From the NCBI GenBank assembly GCA_020796225.1, contig CM036764.1:25263233-25327232 (forward strand): DNA of 64,000 nt, given 5' to 3'. The notes beneath the pieces were generated by a model. It had not been told where the DNA came from. It saw only the letters and a program-made list of their open reading frames with translations, and did no database searches. Both the position numbers and the translations under genes were made by a program. Positions 45,956-59,230 of this stretch are shown here, piece after piece. The DNA is from Arion vulgaris (taxonomy: Eukaryota > Mollusca > Gastropoda > Stylommatophora > Arionidae). How positions within the stretch are numbered: the stretch's first letter is position 1; every line of letters begins with the position of its first letter.

Positions 45956-46090
45956 GTTCCAAAGCTACTCGGTTCGCATCCTCGTGATATTTTTCCAGAG
46001 ATTCCCTGATCTCAGTGAGATTGAGTTCCTGGAAGTATTCGTTACAGCCGATAAAACGTAGGTCCTGTGTTCAAGCCGAGCACGTAAAAG
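45900..46090 (+). mobile_element. SINE-IV, unit B
   Basis: CTGTGGCGTAGAAGTTAGAT, CGGTTCGCATCC, CCAGAGATTCCCTGATCTCA, CCTGTGTTCAAGCCGAGCAC. Continuous with the preceding 51-bp array. Confidence 0.8.
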
Positions 46091-46301
46091 AACTATTGGC
46101 TGGGTAGAACATCTAGTTGGATTTTAAAGTATTAAGAAGATTATAGATATGTATGATGTAACTTAGCACTGCCCACTGCTTTTATCACGTTTTCTGTATT
46201 TTGTTGTACTGTTTATTTAAATTGTCTGTTAAAATATCCTTCTCAGATACTGTTCGCTTGTACTTGTTACAGACTGCGTAATAAGATCTTATGAGTTTCT
46301 G

Positions 46302-46530
46302 TGGCTACGTGGATGAGCCCTTGCCTTGCGAGACGAAGGTTGTGGGTTTGAATCCGGCCGCGCCGTTCTGTTCACAAGTGCATTTTTTCCAGAGACCCTT
46401 AAGATTGCTGCCGTAGCTACGGAGTTCGGGCTTTGGGCAATGCTCGCGGCAGGTGACATGCCATTTCTGCAGAGAGGGGCCGAGCCATATGGAGTAAAAC
46501 CTGGCGCAATGAAGTAAATCCTTAGCCTTT
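46302..46530 (+). mobile_element. SINE-III, unit B
   Basis: GTGGCTACGTGGATGAGCCC head, box B GGTTTGAATCC, body GTAGCTACGGAGTTCGGGCT. Allelic position to 31787 and 61480. Confidence 0.85.
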
Positions 46531-46712
46531 AAAACCTCTTTTTAAAACCTTTAATAAAATCTTACATACATAGCTCATATGAAAACATCGAAACTAACTT
46601 TACTGAGAGAGACAAGAAATATCTGATTCAATTCTTTGGAAAAGATTAAATGGTTTGCCAAAGCTAGAGCGGTAGAACGAACACTCTTTGAAGGCCCTAT
46701 GTAACGTAGAAA

Positions 46713-47601
46713 ACATGCAGAAAACATCATAAGGAATGTTACAGAAGATAGCGGAAAAGAACATTACAATCGGAGGAAGAGAAATACATGAACTACGATA
46801 CGCTGACGATACAATGTTACTCTCAACATCACAAAAAGGGTTTGAGAAATTATTAATAGAAGTGAAAGATAAAAGCGAAAAACACAATCTATATTTCAAT
46901 GTGGCAAAAACAAAAATAATGACAACAGATCAAACGAACATGACAAATGATATTAGTAACAATGAAGAGAAAGTAGAAAATATGAACAGTTTTAAACATC
47001 TTGGTCCACTGCTAACAGATGGAAATGGGATCAAGGAAATTAAAAGACGAACAAACATGGCTTTACAAAATATTAAACAACTCAAAACAGTATAGAACGG
47101 AAATGATAAGAAAACAAAGATAAGAATACTAAGAGCATGCATATTCCCAGTGGCAACGTATGGGTGTAAGCATGAACATTTAATAAAGCAGTGGAAAAAC
47201 ATATATATATGTGTTTTTGAATATAAGTGTTACAGAAGAGTACTTTGTATATCTTGGACAGAGAAGAGAACAAATAGATCTATCCAGAAAGAACTCAAAA
47301 TCAAAGAAAACTGGTTGATGCTACAAATAAGAAAGAGAAAATTGAGATATTTTTGACATATAAAAGACATGAAGGGCTGGAGAAGACCATCATGGAAGGA
47401 GGCATACCGACAAAGAGAAGAAGAGGAAACCACGGAGAAGATGGATTCAGGATGTAACTGATGGTTTGAACATGACGGCTGCAGAGACAGGACATCTGGC
47501 CTATGAGAGAGAGAAATCTGGCCTATGAGAGAGAGAAATGTTGGAGGACTGTTGGGGTGGCAAAGTTCTGCTCAGGACAAGCTATTTGATGATAATGAAT
47601 G
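46713..47601 (+). pseudogene. 5'-truncated LINE reverse transcriptase, unit B
   Basis: Encodes the RT active-site segment IHELRYADDTMLLSTSQKG (YADD, catalytic motif C), then FNVAKTKIM, an FKHLGPLL segment and KEIKRRTNMA in one frame to 47095. After frame changes, PVATYGC, CYRRVLCISWTEKRTN and LRYF follow. Flanked by ATGTAACGTAGAAA (46699-46712) and ATGTAATGTAGAAA (47602-47615), a 14-bp TSD with one mismatch. Unit A has the single, uninterrupted site (32158-32171). Dead copy. Confidence 0.88.
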
Positions 47602-47689
47602 ATGTAATGTAGAAATGTAAGAAAAGAGTAGAATCTTCTTTTCTTTAATCCTGTTTTAACTCACAGCGTCAGGATAAGAATAGATTTAT

Positions 47690-49770
47690 AAAACGGATAT
47701 GTGTGTGTGCGTTTCATAAGTAGGTTTTTTCTCCACCTCTGTTATTTCTTATGTCCGCCTTTTACGTTTACGACATCTTGATGGACGGTCTTTTGCTTTG
47801 TATCCACTGTATCGATGTAGCATTGCTCTTTGAGACGCACTGCCTTTTGATAATCTGCTTAAGTGATCGAACGATTGTTTCTGTCTTTTGATAATCTGCT
47901 TATGTGATCGAACGATTGTTACTGTCTTTTGATAATCTGCTTATGTGATCGAACGATTGTTACTGTCTTTTGATAATCTGCTTATGTGATCGAACGATTG
48001 TTACTGTCTTTTGATAGTCTGCTTATGTGATCGAACGATTGTTATTGTCTTTTGATAGTCTGCTTATGTGATCGAACGATTGTTACTGTCTTTTGATAAT
48101 CTGCTTATGTGATCGAACGATTGTTACTGTCTTTTGATAGTCTGCTTATGTGATCGAACGATTGTTATTGTCTTTTGATAGTCTGCTTATGTGATCGAAC
48201 GATTGTTATTGTCTTTTGATAATCTGCTTATGTGATCGAACGATTGTTACTGTCTTTTGATAATCTGCTTATGTGATCGAACGATTGTTACTGTCTTTTG
48301 ATAATCTGCTTATGTGATCGAACGATTGTTATTGTCTTTTGATAGTCTGCTTATGTGATCGAGCGATTGTTATTGTCTTTTGATAATCTGCTTATGTGAT
48401 CGAACGATTGTTACTGTCTTTTGATAATCTGCTTATGTGATCGAACGATTGTTATTGTCTTTTGATAGTCTGCTTATGTGATCGAGCGATTGTTATTGTC
48501 TTTTGATAATCTGCTTATGTGATCGAACGATTGTTACGTCTTTGATAGTCTGCTTATGTGATCGAACGATTGTTATTGTCTTTTGATAATCTGCTTATGT
48601 GATCGAACGATTGTTACTGTCTTTTGATAATCTGCTTATGTGATCGAACGATTGTTACTGTCTTTTGATAGTCTGCTTATGTGATCGAACGATTGTTATT
48701 GTCTTTTGATAGTCTGCTTATGTGATCGAACGATTGTTACTGTCTTTTGATAATCTGCTTATGTGATCGAACGATTGTTACTGTCTTTTGATAGTCTGCT
48801 TATGTGATCGAACGATTGTTATTGTCTTTTGATAGTCTGCTTATGTGATCGAACGATTGTTATTGTCTTTTGATAATCTGCTTATGTGATCGAACGATTG
48901 TTACTGTCTTTTGATAATCTGCTTATGTGATCGAACGATTGTTACTGTCTTTTGATAATCTGCTTATGTGATCGAACGATTGTTACTGTCTTTTGATAAT
49001 CTGCTTATGTGATCGAACGATTGTTACTGTCTTTTGATAGTCTGCTTATGTGATCGAACGATTGTTATTGTCTTTTGATAGTCTGCTTATGTGATCGAAC
49101 GATTGTTACTGTCTTTTGATAATCTGCTTATGTGATCGAACGATTGTTACTGTCTTTTGATAATCTGCTTATGTGATCGAACGATTGTTACTGTCTTTTG
49201 ATAGTCTGCTTATGTGATCGAACGATTGTTATTGTCTTTTGATAGTCTGCTTATGTGATCGAACGATTGTTACTGTCTTTTGATAATCTGCTTATGTGAT
49301 CGAACGATTGTTACTGTCTTTTGATAATCTGCTTATGTGATCGAACGATTGTTACTGTCTTTTGATAATCTGCTTATGTGATCGAACGATTGTTACTGTC
49401 TTTTGATAATCTGCTTATGTGATCGAGCCATCTTGTTTGTTTATGATGGAACACAGTACTGATGTTTTACCTATTTCTTTAATGATGTCTTCATTTCTAA
49501 ACCGGTCTCCATCTCCCCCCCCCTTCCCCATTCAGCGAAGACACTTCATCTCTGTCGTGTCTATTTTTCTTAAGTCGATTGATGTCAGCGTCAAGGTTTG
49601 AAACTGATAGTGTAATGTGAGGAGACATATTATGTTGAACAATGCTCTTTTAGTGTTCATGGTGACATGCTTGCATTTTAAAATCGGTTTCATTGTCACA
49701 ACGACTTAATTTGCTTTATTGTATCTATGTTGGACTTTGTTAGTTATTCTTCCATTTACTAAAAAAATGA
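47690..49770 (-). pseudogene. LINE RT C-terminal relic holding 41-bp array, unit B
   Basis: Same relic as 32255-33470, expanded by the larger array. The flanks on both sides of the array align to unit A and C. Confidence 0.75.
47846..49425. repeat. 41-bp minisatellite, unit B (~39 units)
   Basis: Same unit as in A. Variant strings (AAT/AGT and TTACT/TTATT) show a nine-unit block repeated about 16 units later, indicating block duplication. One unit near 48536 has lost bases (TTACGTCTTTGATAG). Confidence 0.95.
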
Positions 49771-49839
49771 TCCTCGGTATATAAGGTCTTTGACGTGTTC
49801 TAATGGATGTTTGTTAATATAGATATTTGTAGCCTACAA

Positions 49840-50045
49840 TAAGCAACCAAAATATATCACGCCCATCCCTGTGTGTATTCGTAAGTAGCGAAGAATAGAA
49901 CCACTGTCTCCTCTCGCATGTCGCAAAAGGCGGCCGAGAAGAAAAGAGTCTGGGACCGGTGACACCATGCTTGTAATAAAACTACAAAACAGACAGATAA
50001 AAAAGCACAAACTGACCATAAAGATCAGGATATCATAGTACACAC
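49840..50045. mobile_element. SINE-V-like repeat, unit B
   Basis: GAATAGAACCACTGTCTCCT, GCATGTCGCAAAAGGCGGCC, ATAAAGATCAGGATATCATA. Copy of 33540-33740. Confidence 0.6.
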
Positions 50046-50329
50046 ACAAGATCGAGTTGAGTGTAAATGTTTTGTTACTTCGTTTTTATGTGCAATTGTG
50101 CATGACAAGAACTGAGATAAATTAATCCCTTGTATTATCTTTACCGACATTTGGATGTGGAAATGAGGGTGGAGTGGGGAGGGGTGGGAGCTAATTTTGT
50201 TTTCCCGAAATCACGTATTGTTTTTAATCTTTAAAACATTTCTTTAGTGCCAATATTTTCTGTTTATTCATTTATAATTTTCTGGTCAAAATTATAAATC
50301 CGTGTACTTCATTTGTTTCCATTGCATCC

Positions 50330-51507
50330 ATGTAGGAGCACCACCACAGGAGGTAGAAGTGATGGTAGATGTGGGAGCACCACCACGGAGGAAGGAAGTG
50401 ATGGTAGAATGTGGAGCATGGTAGATGTGGAGCACCTATGGGGGTAGAAGGATGTAGATGGGAGCACTATGAGGTAGAAGTGATGGAGTGGAGCACCTAT
50501 GCAGGGTAGAAGTGATGGTAGAGTGGGAGCACTGGGGTAGAAGTGATGGTAGAGTGGAGACGACAATAGAAGGAGGACATAAACATAAGACGACAATAAA
50601 CAGTAACCAATAAAAGTAGCAGACAAGACATACTAGAGAAGGGCCACATTATGACGTGCAACACAAGGCAACGACAGAACGGATTGCAGATTTGAGTAGG
50701 TTAGCCACATGGAAGAAAGAGAACAACAATCAAGATGGAGAAGTAGGAACGGATAGGAGGAGAAGAGAAAAGAAGATGGAGAACTCCTGCAGATCTGTAT
50801 TACATCCACGAAATGAACTTCAATTCTTGAAATCGAAACGAAAGCAGCCTGAATTATAGACATTATAATAGACAGCGCAGTAGTAATCATCACAAGGATA
50901 CCAAGCTACCTCCTGAATCTCAAATAAGTGAAACCAACAGGATACTAAACTAAGTGGTACATACTATGTGTTATGGAATTATTATCGTTCAAGCCACGCA
51001 CTATCATCTTTCAAGAATACCAGTCTTACATAGTTATTGCTACAATACGATTACTAAACTAATGGATACTATTGTGATTCATTACTAAGAATCAACCTAT
51101 GCACATCATCTTAAGAATACTACATACAGTATTGCATACAATCTATATACTGTACGTGACTTAATGTTCAATTACGAATTATAATACTATCGTTGTTTAA
51201 GGTAATACTAGCTCTACTTGATACAATACATTTGAGATACTTAATGTAGCATACATATATAACAGCTATAGAAATACATAGCTCTACAGGACATAGCATT
51301 GGAACAACATTAAAACTAATACGATACCTACAACTCACTTAAGACAATACAACCTATACATAATACATACATACATACATACATACATACATACATACAT
51401 ACATACATACATACATACATACATACATACATACATACATACATACTATACATACATACATACAACATACATACATACATACATACATACATACATACAT
51501 ACATACA

Positions 51508-51539
<32 letters not shown>

Positions 51540-51566
51540 CATACACAACATACATACATACATACA

Positions 51567-51598
<32 letters not shown>

Positions 51599-51724
51599 CA
51601 TACATACATACATACATACATACATACATACATACATACATACATACATACATACATACATACATACATACATACATACATACATACATACATACATACA
51701 TACATACATACATACATACATACA

Positions 51725-51756
<32 letters not shown>

Positions 51757-51930
51757 AAATACATACAATACATACGTACATACATATATACATACATATA
51801 TACATACATACATAATACATACATACATACACACATAATGCATATATACATACATACATACATACATACATACATACATACATACATACATACATACATA
51901 CATACATACATACATACATACATACATACA

Positions 51931-51964
<34 letters not shown>

Positions 51965-52030
51965 CATACATACATACATATATACATACATATATACATA
52001 CATACACACATACATAAATACATATATATA
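50330..52030. mobile_element. Unit-B-only insertion with internal repeats
   Basis: Replaces the short CATACATACA tract of unit A (about 34290-34330). 50334-50560 is a degenerate ~38-bp tandem array (GGAGCACCACCACGGAGG...GAAGTGATGGTAGATG). 50580-51350 is AT-rich with no recognisable gene, and the rest is a TACA tract. I cannot assign the middle part to a known element. Confidence 0.55.
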
Positions 52031-52035
52031 TATAC
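51357..52035. repeat. (TACA)n tetranucleotide tract
   Basis: About 680 bp of TACA/ATAC repeats with minor interruptions (near 51445, 51535, 51752-51845). Minus-strand open frames of CMYV repeats are artefacts. Confidence 0.97.
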
Positions 52036-53312
52036 ATAAATCCATGCTTGCGTGCGTACGTCTGTGTGTCTGCATGATTGATATTTATCAATAATTTGTT
52101 ATAGCAATTTGGCATTCGTTTCTTTCGTAAATAATAAAAACGTTACTTTTGATTAAATACTTCATTTTTCAATATAATAAAATGTATTCATTATTTATAT
52201 AGAAGACGAACACAACAATCCTCATTGAGTAATAGATTATTTGTTTTATACAACACAAAATACCAAACAAACCAGGCATCAGATTAATAGTTAACATCAA
52301 TTTTGAAAGAGAAAAATATTTCCACAATCACATGTTGAATGTTGACAAGGCAATGGCTGATACAGCTAAGCAAAGATAGCAGGAGGTTGGGATCAGCATT
52401 GGCAAGTTTTGAAAATGACACATTAGAGAAATGGTAAAGTACCTACTTGTATAAATAGCGAGTCTTAGAAATCATTGACATGTCATTTGCTAGTAACATG
52501 CCACCGGCAATGAACATGCTTTTGCCATTAAGAGATCATTATCAATTAATATATAATTTGTCACTAGCTTATAATTTACCATTAACACAGCATTTGGGTG
52601 AGACTGTTTGAATAGTTAAACGCAGTGAGTTTTCCTGGCAGCAATATCCCGTGTAGGACACCTCGGAAAGGTGAAATATTTTGGTTTTTTCATGTAAGGA
52701 AGAAAACAAAAAAATTGCGTGGCGACAGCCTCAGGTAAACGGAATGGTTTCTCTAACTATAAAACCACCAATCTTATTCTCAAATACTGAGAAGAAACCT
52801 CTATAATAATTGTTTTTTGTGACATAAGTCAGTTTCAGGACATAAGGTTCTATTTTAAGGTGGCAGAAATGAGCAAAAAATTGTTTCGTCACACTTATCA
52901 CATCCGTGAATGAATTTAGTATATAAGTTATTCCAATTCTACTGACAAATTATCTTGATAGGGTTTACCTAACTCTAAACTACGTTAAGTTCTGAGATAT
53001 ATATTATATATTCATCTCATACCGTTGTACTTTACATAGTGCCTGCAAGTAATTACCACATGAGAGATAACCACTTTGTTAATTGTTAAAGTTATACACT
53101 AAAGAAACAGATAAATGCTTTAGCTTTCAGTAACAGAATATAAACAAGTTTTACTAATTGTAAACGTAGTACACAAGTGAACGAACAAATTCAACATCTT
53201 AGAATAGTTTTTAAAAAAAAACAATTTATGTAATCAGAAATATTTTATGAGAACACAAAACCGATTATATCCATATCTACGATATAATTTATTAGACAAG
53301 AAAGTTTGGAAA
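52036..53312. other. 5' region of astacin gene B
   Basis: Collinear with 34330-35611. Includes GATATATATTATATATTC near 52998. No coding sequence. Confidence 0.4.
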
Positions 53313-56300
53313 ATGAAAATGCAGTTTTTCAGAAGTCTTCATCTGCTACCTTGTTTATGTATGGTAAGTTAATTTGTAACTGTCATAGTCTTTTTTTATT
53401 TTGTCCGCTTTGATTCCATGTGTAATCGTGGCCTCTAATATGGTCCTATTTTTCGTGAAAGCTTGCTTTCTTTATCTCCAGTATCCCCCGTCATTCAGAC
53501 GAGTCTTACTCCGACTTCAGAGGTATTTGTAATTGTAAACATTCGCCCTCCCAAGCCGATATACTGGCTCCTGGTATTGTTTAAGATGACTTAAAGCCAG
53601 TATAATGGCTGGTTGAGGAAATATATATTGAAATATAAATTCGTTCAGAGATAAACAATATTACAGAGTGAAACAGTTAGAATCCCCAAGTAAAGGATCA
53701 GGGTCTACTGTAGTCCAATCGTGTATAATAACTCATTGATAATTTTGGTCAAGCTGACCTCAAATCCCTCAAAGTGTTATCAACATCACTGTTGGTGAAG
53801 CTATCTTAGTTTATGTTGTTGATGTTTCTGCTATGCAAATACTGTTTGTGTTGACATTGTTTGTGTGTAAATCTATTTCATTTATGTTATTCTAATGTTG
53901 TGTTTACTGCTCTAGTTTATTTTAATTAAACGTCGTTTTATTGTCCCATTCAGTTTTCAAACATACAATATGATTTTACGTTAATAACAAACAATGTAAA
54001 ACGCAACATCATCCAATATTTCTAACAACCCAGTATTAGTTCCATGATGTAAACACTTTTAGTCTATCCGGCTTGGTTGAGACTGCTAGGGATTAGATTT
54101 CTGCTAGCATAGCTAAATATCTCCAAGACACACAAAATACTCCAACCGCGCTAAGGCAAGCTCTTCTGAAGGAAAATATCTATTCAGTAAAGTGAAATAA
54201 TTATTCAGTGCACAAAATATATTTTATAAGTTTCTTTATTCTCGGCTAAAAAATATTAATTTCTTCACGTAAACTATTTCTTACATTCAGTAAATACATC
54301 TTACCTCGTGTAAATTGTTATTTTCATCATGTAGAATATCTAAACACATTTTTACCCCTCTTAACAAATATTAGTTACCATGATTTAAAATATTTCTTTC
54401 ATTCAGTTTAATATATATTTGATAACCATTTCTTGACAGATGTACCTTTACCTTGGACTGGCTGCTGGTGAAACCATTGACGAAGTTATAGCAAGTTCAT
54501 CGACAGCTGTCACTGATATTGATCTTCTAAGCGACATAGCTGGATCTGAGTTACTTGTAGATCTGGACATGATACTCACTATGGAGCAGTACTCATTGCT
54601 TTATGTAAGTCAAAGAACATGCTAGAATAAATTTGTTGTTTCCTATTTTTTTATAAAGAAAATTTCATTAACTTAACGAAATATAGTAACGAAATTCTAT
54701 TTATCTAACGAGAGTCACGAGAAATATTCTTAGAATGAATGATTGATTGAACATTCTTAGAATGATTGAGTGATTGATTGAATATTCTTAGAATGATTGA
54801 ATGATTGAACATCCTTAGAATAATTGAATAATTGATTGATTGATTGAACATTCTTAGAATGATTGATTGATTGAATATTCTTAGAATGCTCTAGGCAAAG
54901 AAGAGGAAATATATAAAGATGTGTCAGTACTTGAAGCTGGAGGGACATCTTCTCATAAACAATATCATGTCTCGGAAACTGAAATATTTTTGTCGCATTA
55001 ATGGTCACAGTAGACTTCAGTGGTTTAGAGAGAAAATAGTAATAGATGATATAGATCCTGGAAGACGAGGCAGGTGACGACAAAAATGACTATGCAAGTT
55101 GTTATAAGAAAAAAGAATTGATGAAAAAAAACGACAAAGAACTAGCTAGAATTTCAAAGTTTTCCAAGCGTGTTGTCTTGAAAGTGATTCTGAAAAGTAC
55201 ATAGGAAACTATATGAAAAAATGAGAGCGATAACAAAAACAAAGAAATGGTAGTATATCACGCACAAGTGTTTTTAACTCTTTTTTTGTATGTGTTGGAG
55301 TTTCATCCTCATAAATCTCGTTTTCCCGCTGTTGGTATCTATTTGGTCATTAATTAGTATATAGTAGATAACATCTTTCGATTAGCTTGTGAAGTTCATG
55401 CCTTTAATAAATATATTCTCTTAAATCATCAATAACAATTTATGGCATACAACTTTCACTTTCAGGGTAATACAAATACTGCCAACAATGCTAAAACAAG
55501 TCTACGCAAGAAGCGAAAGGCTATAAAAAGTCTTACACGTCGTTGGCCCAAGAAAGAAATTCCATACAATATCCAAACCGCAACTTTCACAGCTGGAGAA
55601 ACTTCTGAAATTTACAAAGCAATTGATGAATGGGAAAACAACACTTGCATTCGGTTCCGAAATAAGACTAGTTCTGATTCGAACTACGTCACTTTTCAAA
55701 ACGGCTCAAAATGTTCATCATACATTGGTATGTTCGTTAGAAAACAAGCAATTTCACTGGCAAAAAATTGCAGAAGGAAGGGCAATATTCTTCACGAAAT
55801 AGGACACGCAGTTGGGTTTTATCACGAGCACAGTCGTCCGGATAGAGACGATTATGTGGTTATTAACACAGAAAACATACAAGACTCCAATGTGTTCACA
55901 ATTACGAAAACGAAATTCATCAACTGTGTCACTCTACGGTGTACCGTACGATTACACGAGCATTATGCACTACGGAGAAAAGCATGCTAGTGGAAACGAC
56001 ACTAAATACACAATCCAGACGAAAGACCCTGCCTATCAAGAGATCATTGGAAATCGCAAAGGACTAAGTTTCAATGACATCAAACTTGCCAATTTGATGT
56101 ATAACTGCAGTGAAAAATGTCAGTCGTCTATCAGATGCCCGGGATTCGGTTTTGTGGGCAAAGACTGCCAATGTTGGTGCCCCGGTAATCCAGTTAAAAG
56201 ATGCGATGGGACAATCAAAATCACACAACGTCCAATGCCGAAAACCACGACAAGATTCTCAGCCAGAACAACAGTGCGACCAAATGTTAGATCTACAAGA

Positions 56301-56424
56301 AGACCCACAAGAGGGTAAGAACACAAGGAGACACTGCACAACTTGGGGTAATCAAGGCTACTGTACTGGTATGTTCTCTGCCTTTATGAGCACACATTGC
56401 CCCGAGACATGTGGTTTCTGTTGA
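53313..56424 (+). CDS. Astacin-family zinc metalloproteinase B (frame-broken)
   Basis: Paralog of gene A with identical structure. Exon 1, 53313-53363 (MKMQFFRSLHLLPCLCM), then GTAAGT. Exon 2, 54440-54604, after TTTCTTGACAG: rest of the signal peptide and a propeptide with DMIL. Exon 3 starts at 55466 after TTTCAG. It encodes a basic site RKKRKAIKS, the catalytic domain with the same zinc motif HEIGHAVGFYHEHSRPDRD, Met-turn SIMHY, the CPGFGFVGKDCQCWCPG domain, a basic/Thr-rich linker and the ShK-like CTTWGNQGYC ... CPETCGFC, ending directly at TGA (56422). Gene A reads 17 codons further. A +1 frame change is needed between ENIQDSN and SLYGVPYDY (about 55885-55935) and again at GAGGGTAAG (about 56314), the same two places as in A. 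Most differences from A in the catalytic exon change the amino acid. Confidence 0.8.
54733..54890. repeat. Intronic (GATT)n / CATTCTTAGAATG repeat, B
   Basis: Same array as 37021-37155 with a different number and order of units. Confidence 0.85.
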
Positions 56425-56487
56425 AGACATTTTGTAGACAGAACAGTTGTCTTGAAAATGACCCTTGACCGTGCTGATAGTGGTGTA

Positions 56488-56493
56488 AATAAA
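56488..56493 (+). terminator. Polyadenylation signal AATAAA, astacin B
   Basis: AATAAA 64 bases after the stop, in the conserved GTGTAAATAAAGTAACTTCA context. Confidence 0.6.
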
Positions 56494-56561
56494 GTAACTT
56501 CAGGTTTGTTAACCTTTTATGTGAAGAGTTCAAAATTGTGCAAAGATGTAAATATTTGATT

Positions 56562-56855
56562 CTTCTTTCTTCTTCTTTGTCGTCACACTGCTACCGGGTT
56601 GTTGCCCAGTGTCGTGGTTTTCTGTTTTGTCTTGCGCTGTTCTGGTGGCTTGTGTGATTGTTATCTTTGCTCTTTCACAGATTCTGCACGCCATCTAACC
56701 TCTTTCCGTGGTCTTCCTCTTGCCTTCTTTCCGATGTTCTGTTGTAGAAGACTCTGTATACTGTGGAGTTTGGATGCATCTTATTAAGTGGCCAAACCAC
56801 TTCATTCTTTGTTTATCTATGTAATTCAAGCACGGTTTTGTGCCAACTTTCAACT
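56562..56855 (-). pseudogene. LINE 3' end insertion (KPRH family), unit B only
   Basis: The minus strand reads CLNYIDKQRMKWFGHLIRM, then an arginine-rich segment and RKPRHWATT, with the (CTT)n tail complement at 56562. Flanked by TAAATATTTGATT (56549-56561) and TAAATATTTAATT (56856-56868), a 13-bp duplication with one mismatch. Unit A has the empty site near 38967. Related to 22330-22668. Confidence 0.9.
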
Positions 56856-56868
56856 TAAATATTTAATT

Positions 56869-58396
56869 ATTGTTACATAATTATATCTTTTCAATTTTTG
56901 AGCGAGTTATTTAAATAACAAGTTGTAACATTAAAAAAAAACAAGAATTGATATACAGTAAATATATTATATGATACAATTGAATGTAAACATTGGTAAT
57001 GTAGGGAATTAAATGCTGCTCTTCTGTAGATGTTCTATCGCGCCTAGTGGCAATTTACAGAATACAAGAGAGGAAAAGTAGATCTATTCTCGCTAACCCG
57101 GAAACCACATGAATGAAGACTGATGATCTAACGTTTACGGCACTGAGACAAAGCTCCAAGTATAAAAAACATGTATCACGACAGTCCTCTTTCGTTGATC
57201 TGAGACTTTGTAAACTGAGAGACAAATAAAAAGTTTATTAAGAGTAATCAAAGAAAGACTTGCTAGAAGACTAAATATGTATAAATGTGAAGATAGATAA
57301 GATTAGCAATACCAGACTTCAAGCACAAGCTAGTTTACAAGATATAAATAAAGAGATGAAAAGAAGAAGATGGCGATAGATTTATTTATACTCGGGAAGA
57401 TAAAAGAAAGACGATACAATGCAGTGGACACCGCAGGGACAGCAGAAAAAGAGAAAGACTTAAGTTACACATGAAAGCGAAGTTTTGAAGAAAAAAAAAC
57501 TTCAACTCATTAATAGAGCTATGTTCGAGCTAGAGATCAAGACAAAGGGACACATTGAGTGGAAATTATTTATCTCTGACTTATGTGCCGTTGGGATAGA
57601 TGAGGACTGATGCTGATGATGAAACAAATGATAATCAAATATGTGAAACTCTTGGGGAAACATCAAACATAGTACACATTATAACAACAAATAACATTTT
57701 TAATGTTTTAGAAAAATAAATGTAGGCAGAAGGAGGGACAGTAAATATTACGGAGTGTTGTAAATTGACTAAGTAATGAATTTGAGATTTGGTTTTTTAT
57801 TATTTTAAAATTGTTTGTATTTTTCATTGCATTCCCTTACAATTGGGTTATCCATTATGACATCATACATGTGTGTCAGCAACATATTATCATTTATTTA
57901 AGTACACACATTTGAAACAGGCAGACGATGCTGTAACTGTTTGACGCCATGTTTAATTTTTGTTTTGGGAACTGATTGATTGTGGAGATAATTGACATTC
58001 TTATCATTTGCTTTTGTCAACCTTTTTGTTTATTGAAACCTTTTTTTTTACCTGGATGTACATGTAAACCATTGTTAGATCATATATATATATATATGTA
58101 TATATATATATTCAGGGTAGTCAGACATTTCGGTTTTACATTGATTGGTCCGGTTTCAGTTTCTTCATCTCAGTGTTCCAAAACACTTTTTATGGACACA
58201 AAACGACACTTTTAAAAAAATCGTCAATTGCTCATAAAAAAGAAGTTTAGTTTAATGTGTGTTGAAATTATACAAGTATAAAAATTTTCTCTCTAAGAGG
58301 TCAACGAAACAATGAATATTAAGAAGAAATGTAGTTAAATTGTTTAGAACCAAAGGGTACTGGTTCACACTCTGTGAGTGTATTAGACTGTGAGTT
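56869..58396. other. 3' flank of astacin B, no gene
   Basis: Collinear with 38980-40496. It includes a slightly longer (TA)n tract near 58080-58112. No coding potential seen. Confidence 0.45.
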
Positions 58397-58648
58397 TTCT
58401 TCTTCAAACGCTAGATATCGACCACATGTTAAACCACTCTTTGTGATTTGCATATGATCTGAGTCTATGAGCGATTGTACCTTGTGTCAGTTATGCGCCT
58501 ACAAGGTAGGTCAGCACAACCGATTTCTGCTATGCTTTTTATTTACAAGGGTAGCTTCCCTATGTCCTACATCAGCCGCCCTTCTACGATAAGCCTTGTA
58601 GATCGCAGTAGTACTATTCTTTGCTTCCATTGCAAGCCCCAGCACTAC
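58397..58648 (-). mobile_element. SINE-II, unit B
   Basis: Orthologous insertion to 40497-40747. Confidence 0.8.
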
Positions 58649-59009
58649 GCGTGAGTGAGTTTTCATGAATATTGAAAAAGGAAAGCGCTCTTTTAATTAC
58701 AAACATCAACAGAATTTTTCGCAAATTTAAAATAGTAAAACAAAGTAGAGTCTATAATGTTTAATTCAACATTTTCAATATCACATATTAAAAGTACATA
58801 CATCAACTACCAAATGAACCAAAAATAAGTATAAATATTGAGACTTTATCATCATTTTAAAATAAAAGTGTCGTCTTTTTTCAATCCAGCGGTAGAGGAC
58901 AAGGAAGAATTAAAATCTGAAGTGACAGAAGGCAGTTTTAGACATCAACAAACCAATAATATAATATTTCCTTCGTATGGCTAAGGTCTGGGCACTAACT
59001 ATTGTATCG

Positions 59010-59230
59010 TTAATGTATGTTCGCCCGCCTGCCCAGCGTGTTCGTAGCGCGTTGGACTTCCTGGGACAAGTCCTCTGTTTGTGCGGGTTCAATTCCGCGG
59101 ACTGGCATAAAAGCCACAGATTCCCCAGATTTACGGTGTTCGTGGCACCGAACCGAAGGGTTACGATGTCCATGGCACTGAGCCGAAGAGCTGAAAAGCT
59201 CAAGTGCTTCTGGATCAGAAAAAAGAAGTG
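59010..59230 (+). mobile_element. SINE-VI, tRNA-derived, unit B
   Basis: Box B GGTTCAATTCC at 59086-59096; the same insertion as 41115-41330. Confidence 0.75.

Noticed and set aside
44554..46009. Long frames on both strands (up to 321 codons)
   Set aside because: 51-bp minisatellite translation.
46326..46517. Conserved 63-codon peptide repeated at 61505 and 31812
   Set aside because: Conservation is explained by the SINE-III DNA repeat; the frame is not independently maintained in the 2047 copy.
51328..52115. CMYV-repeat proteins
   Set aside because: Translation of the TACA microsatellite.
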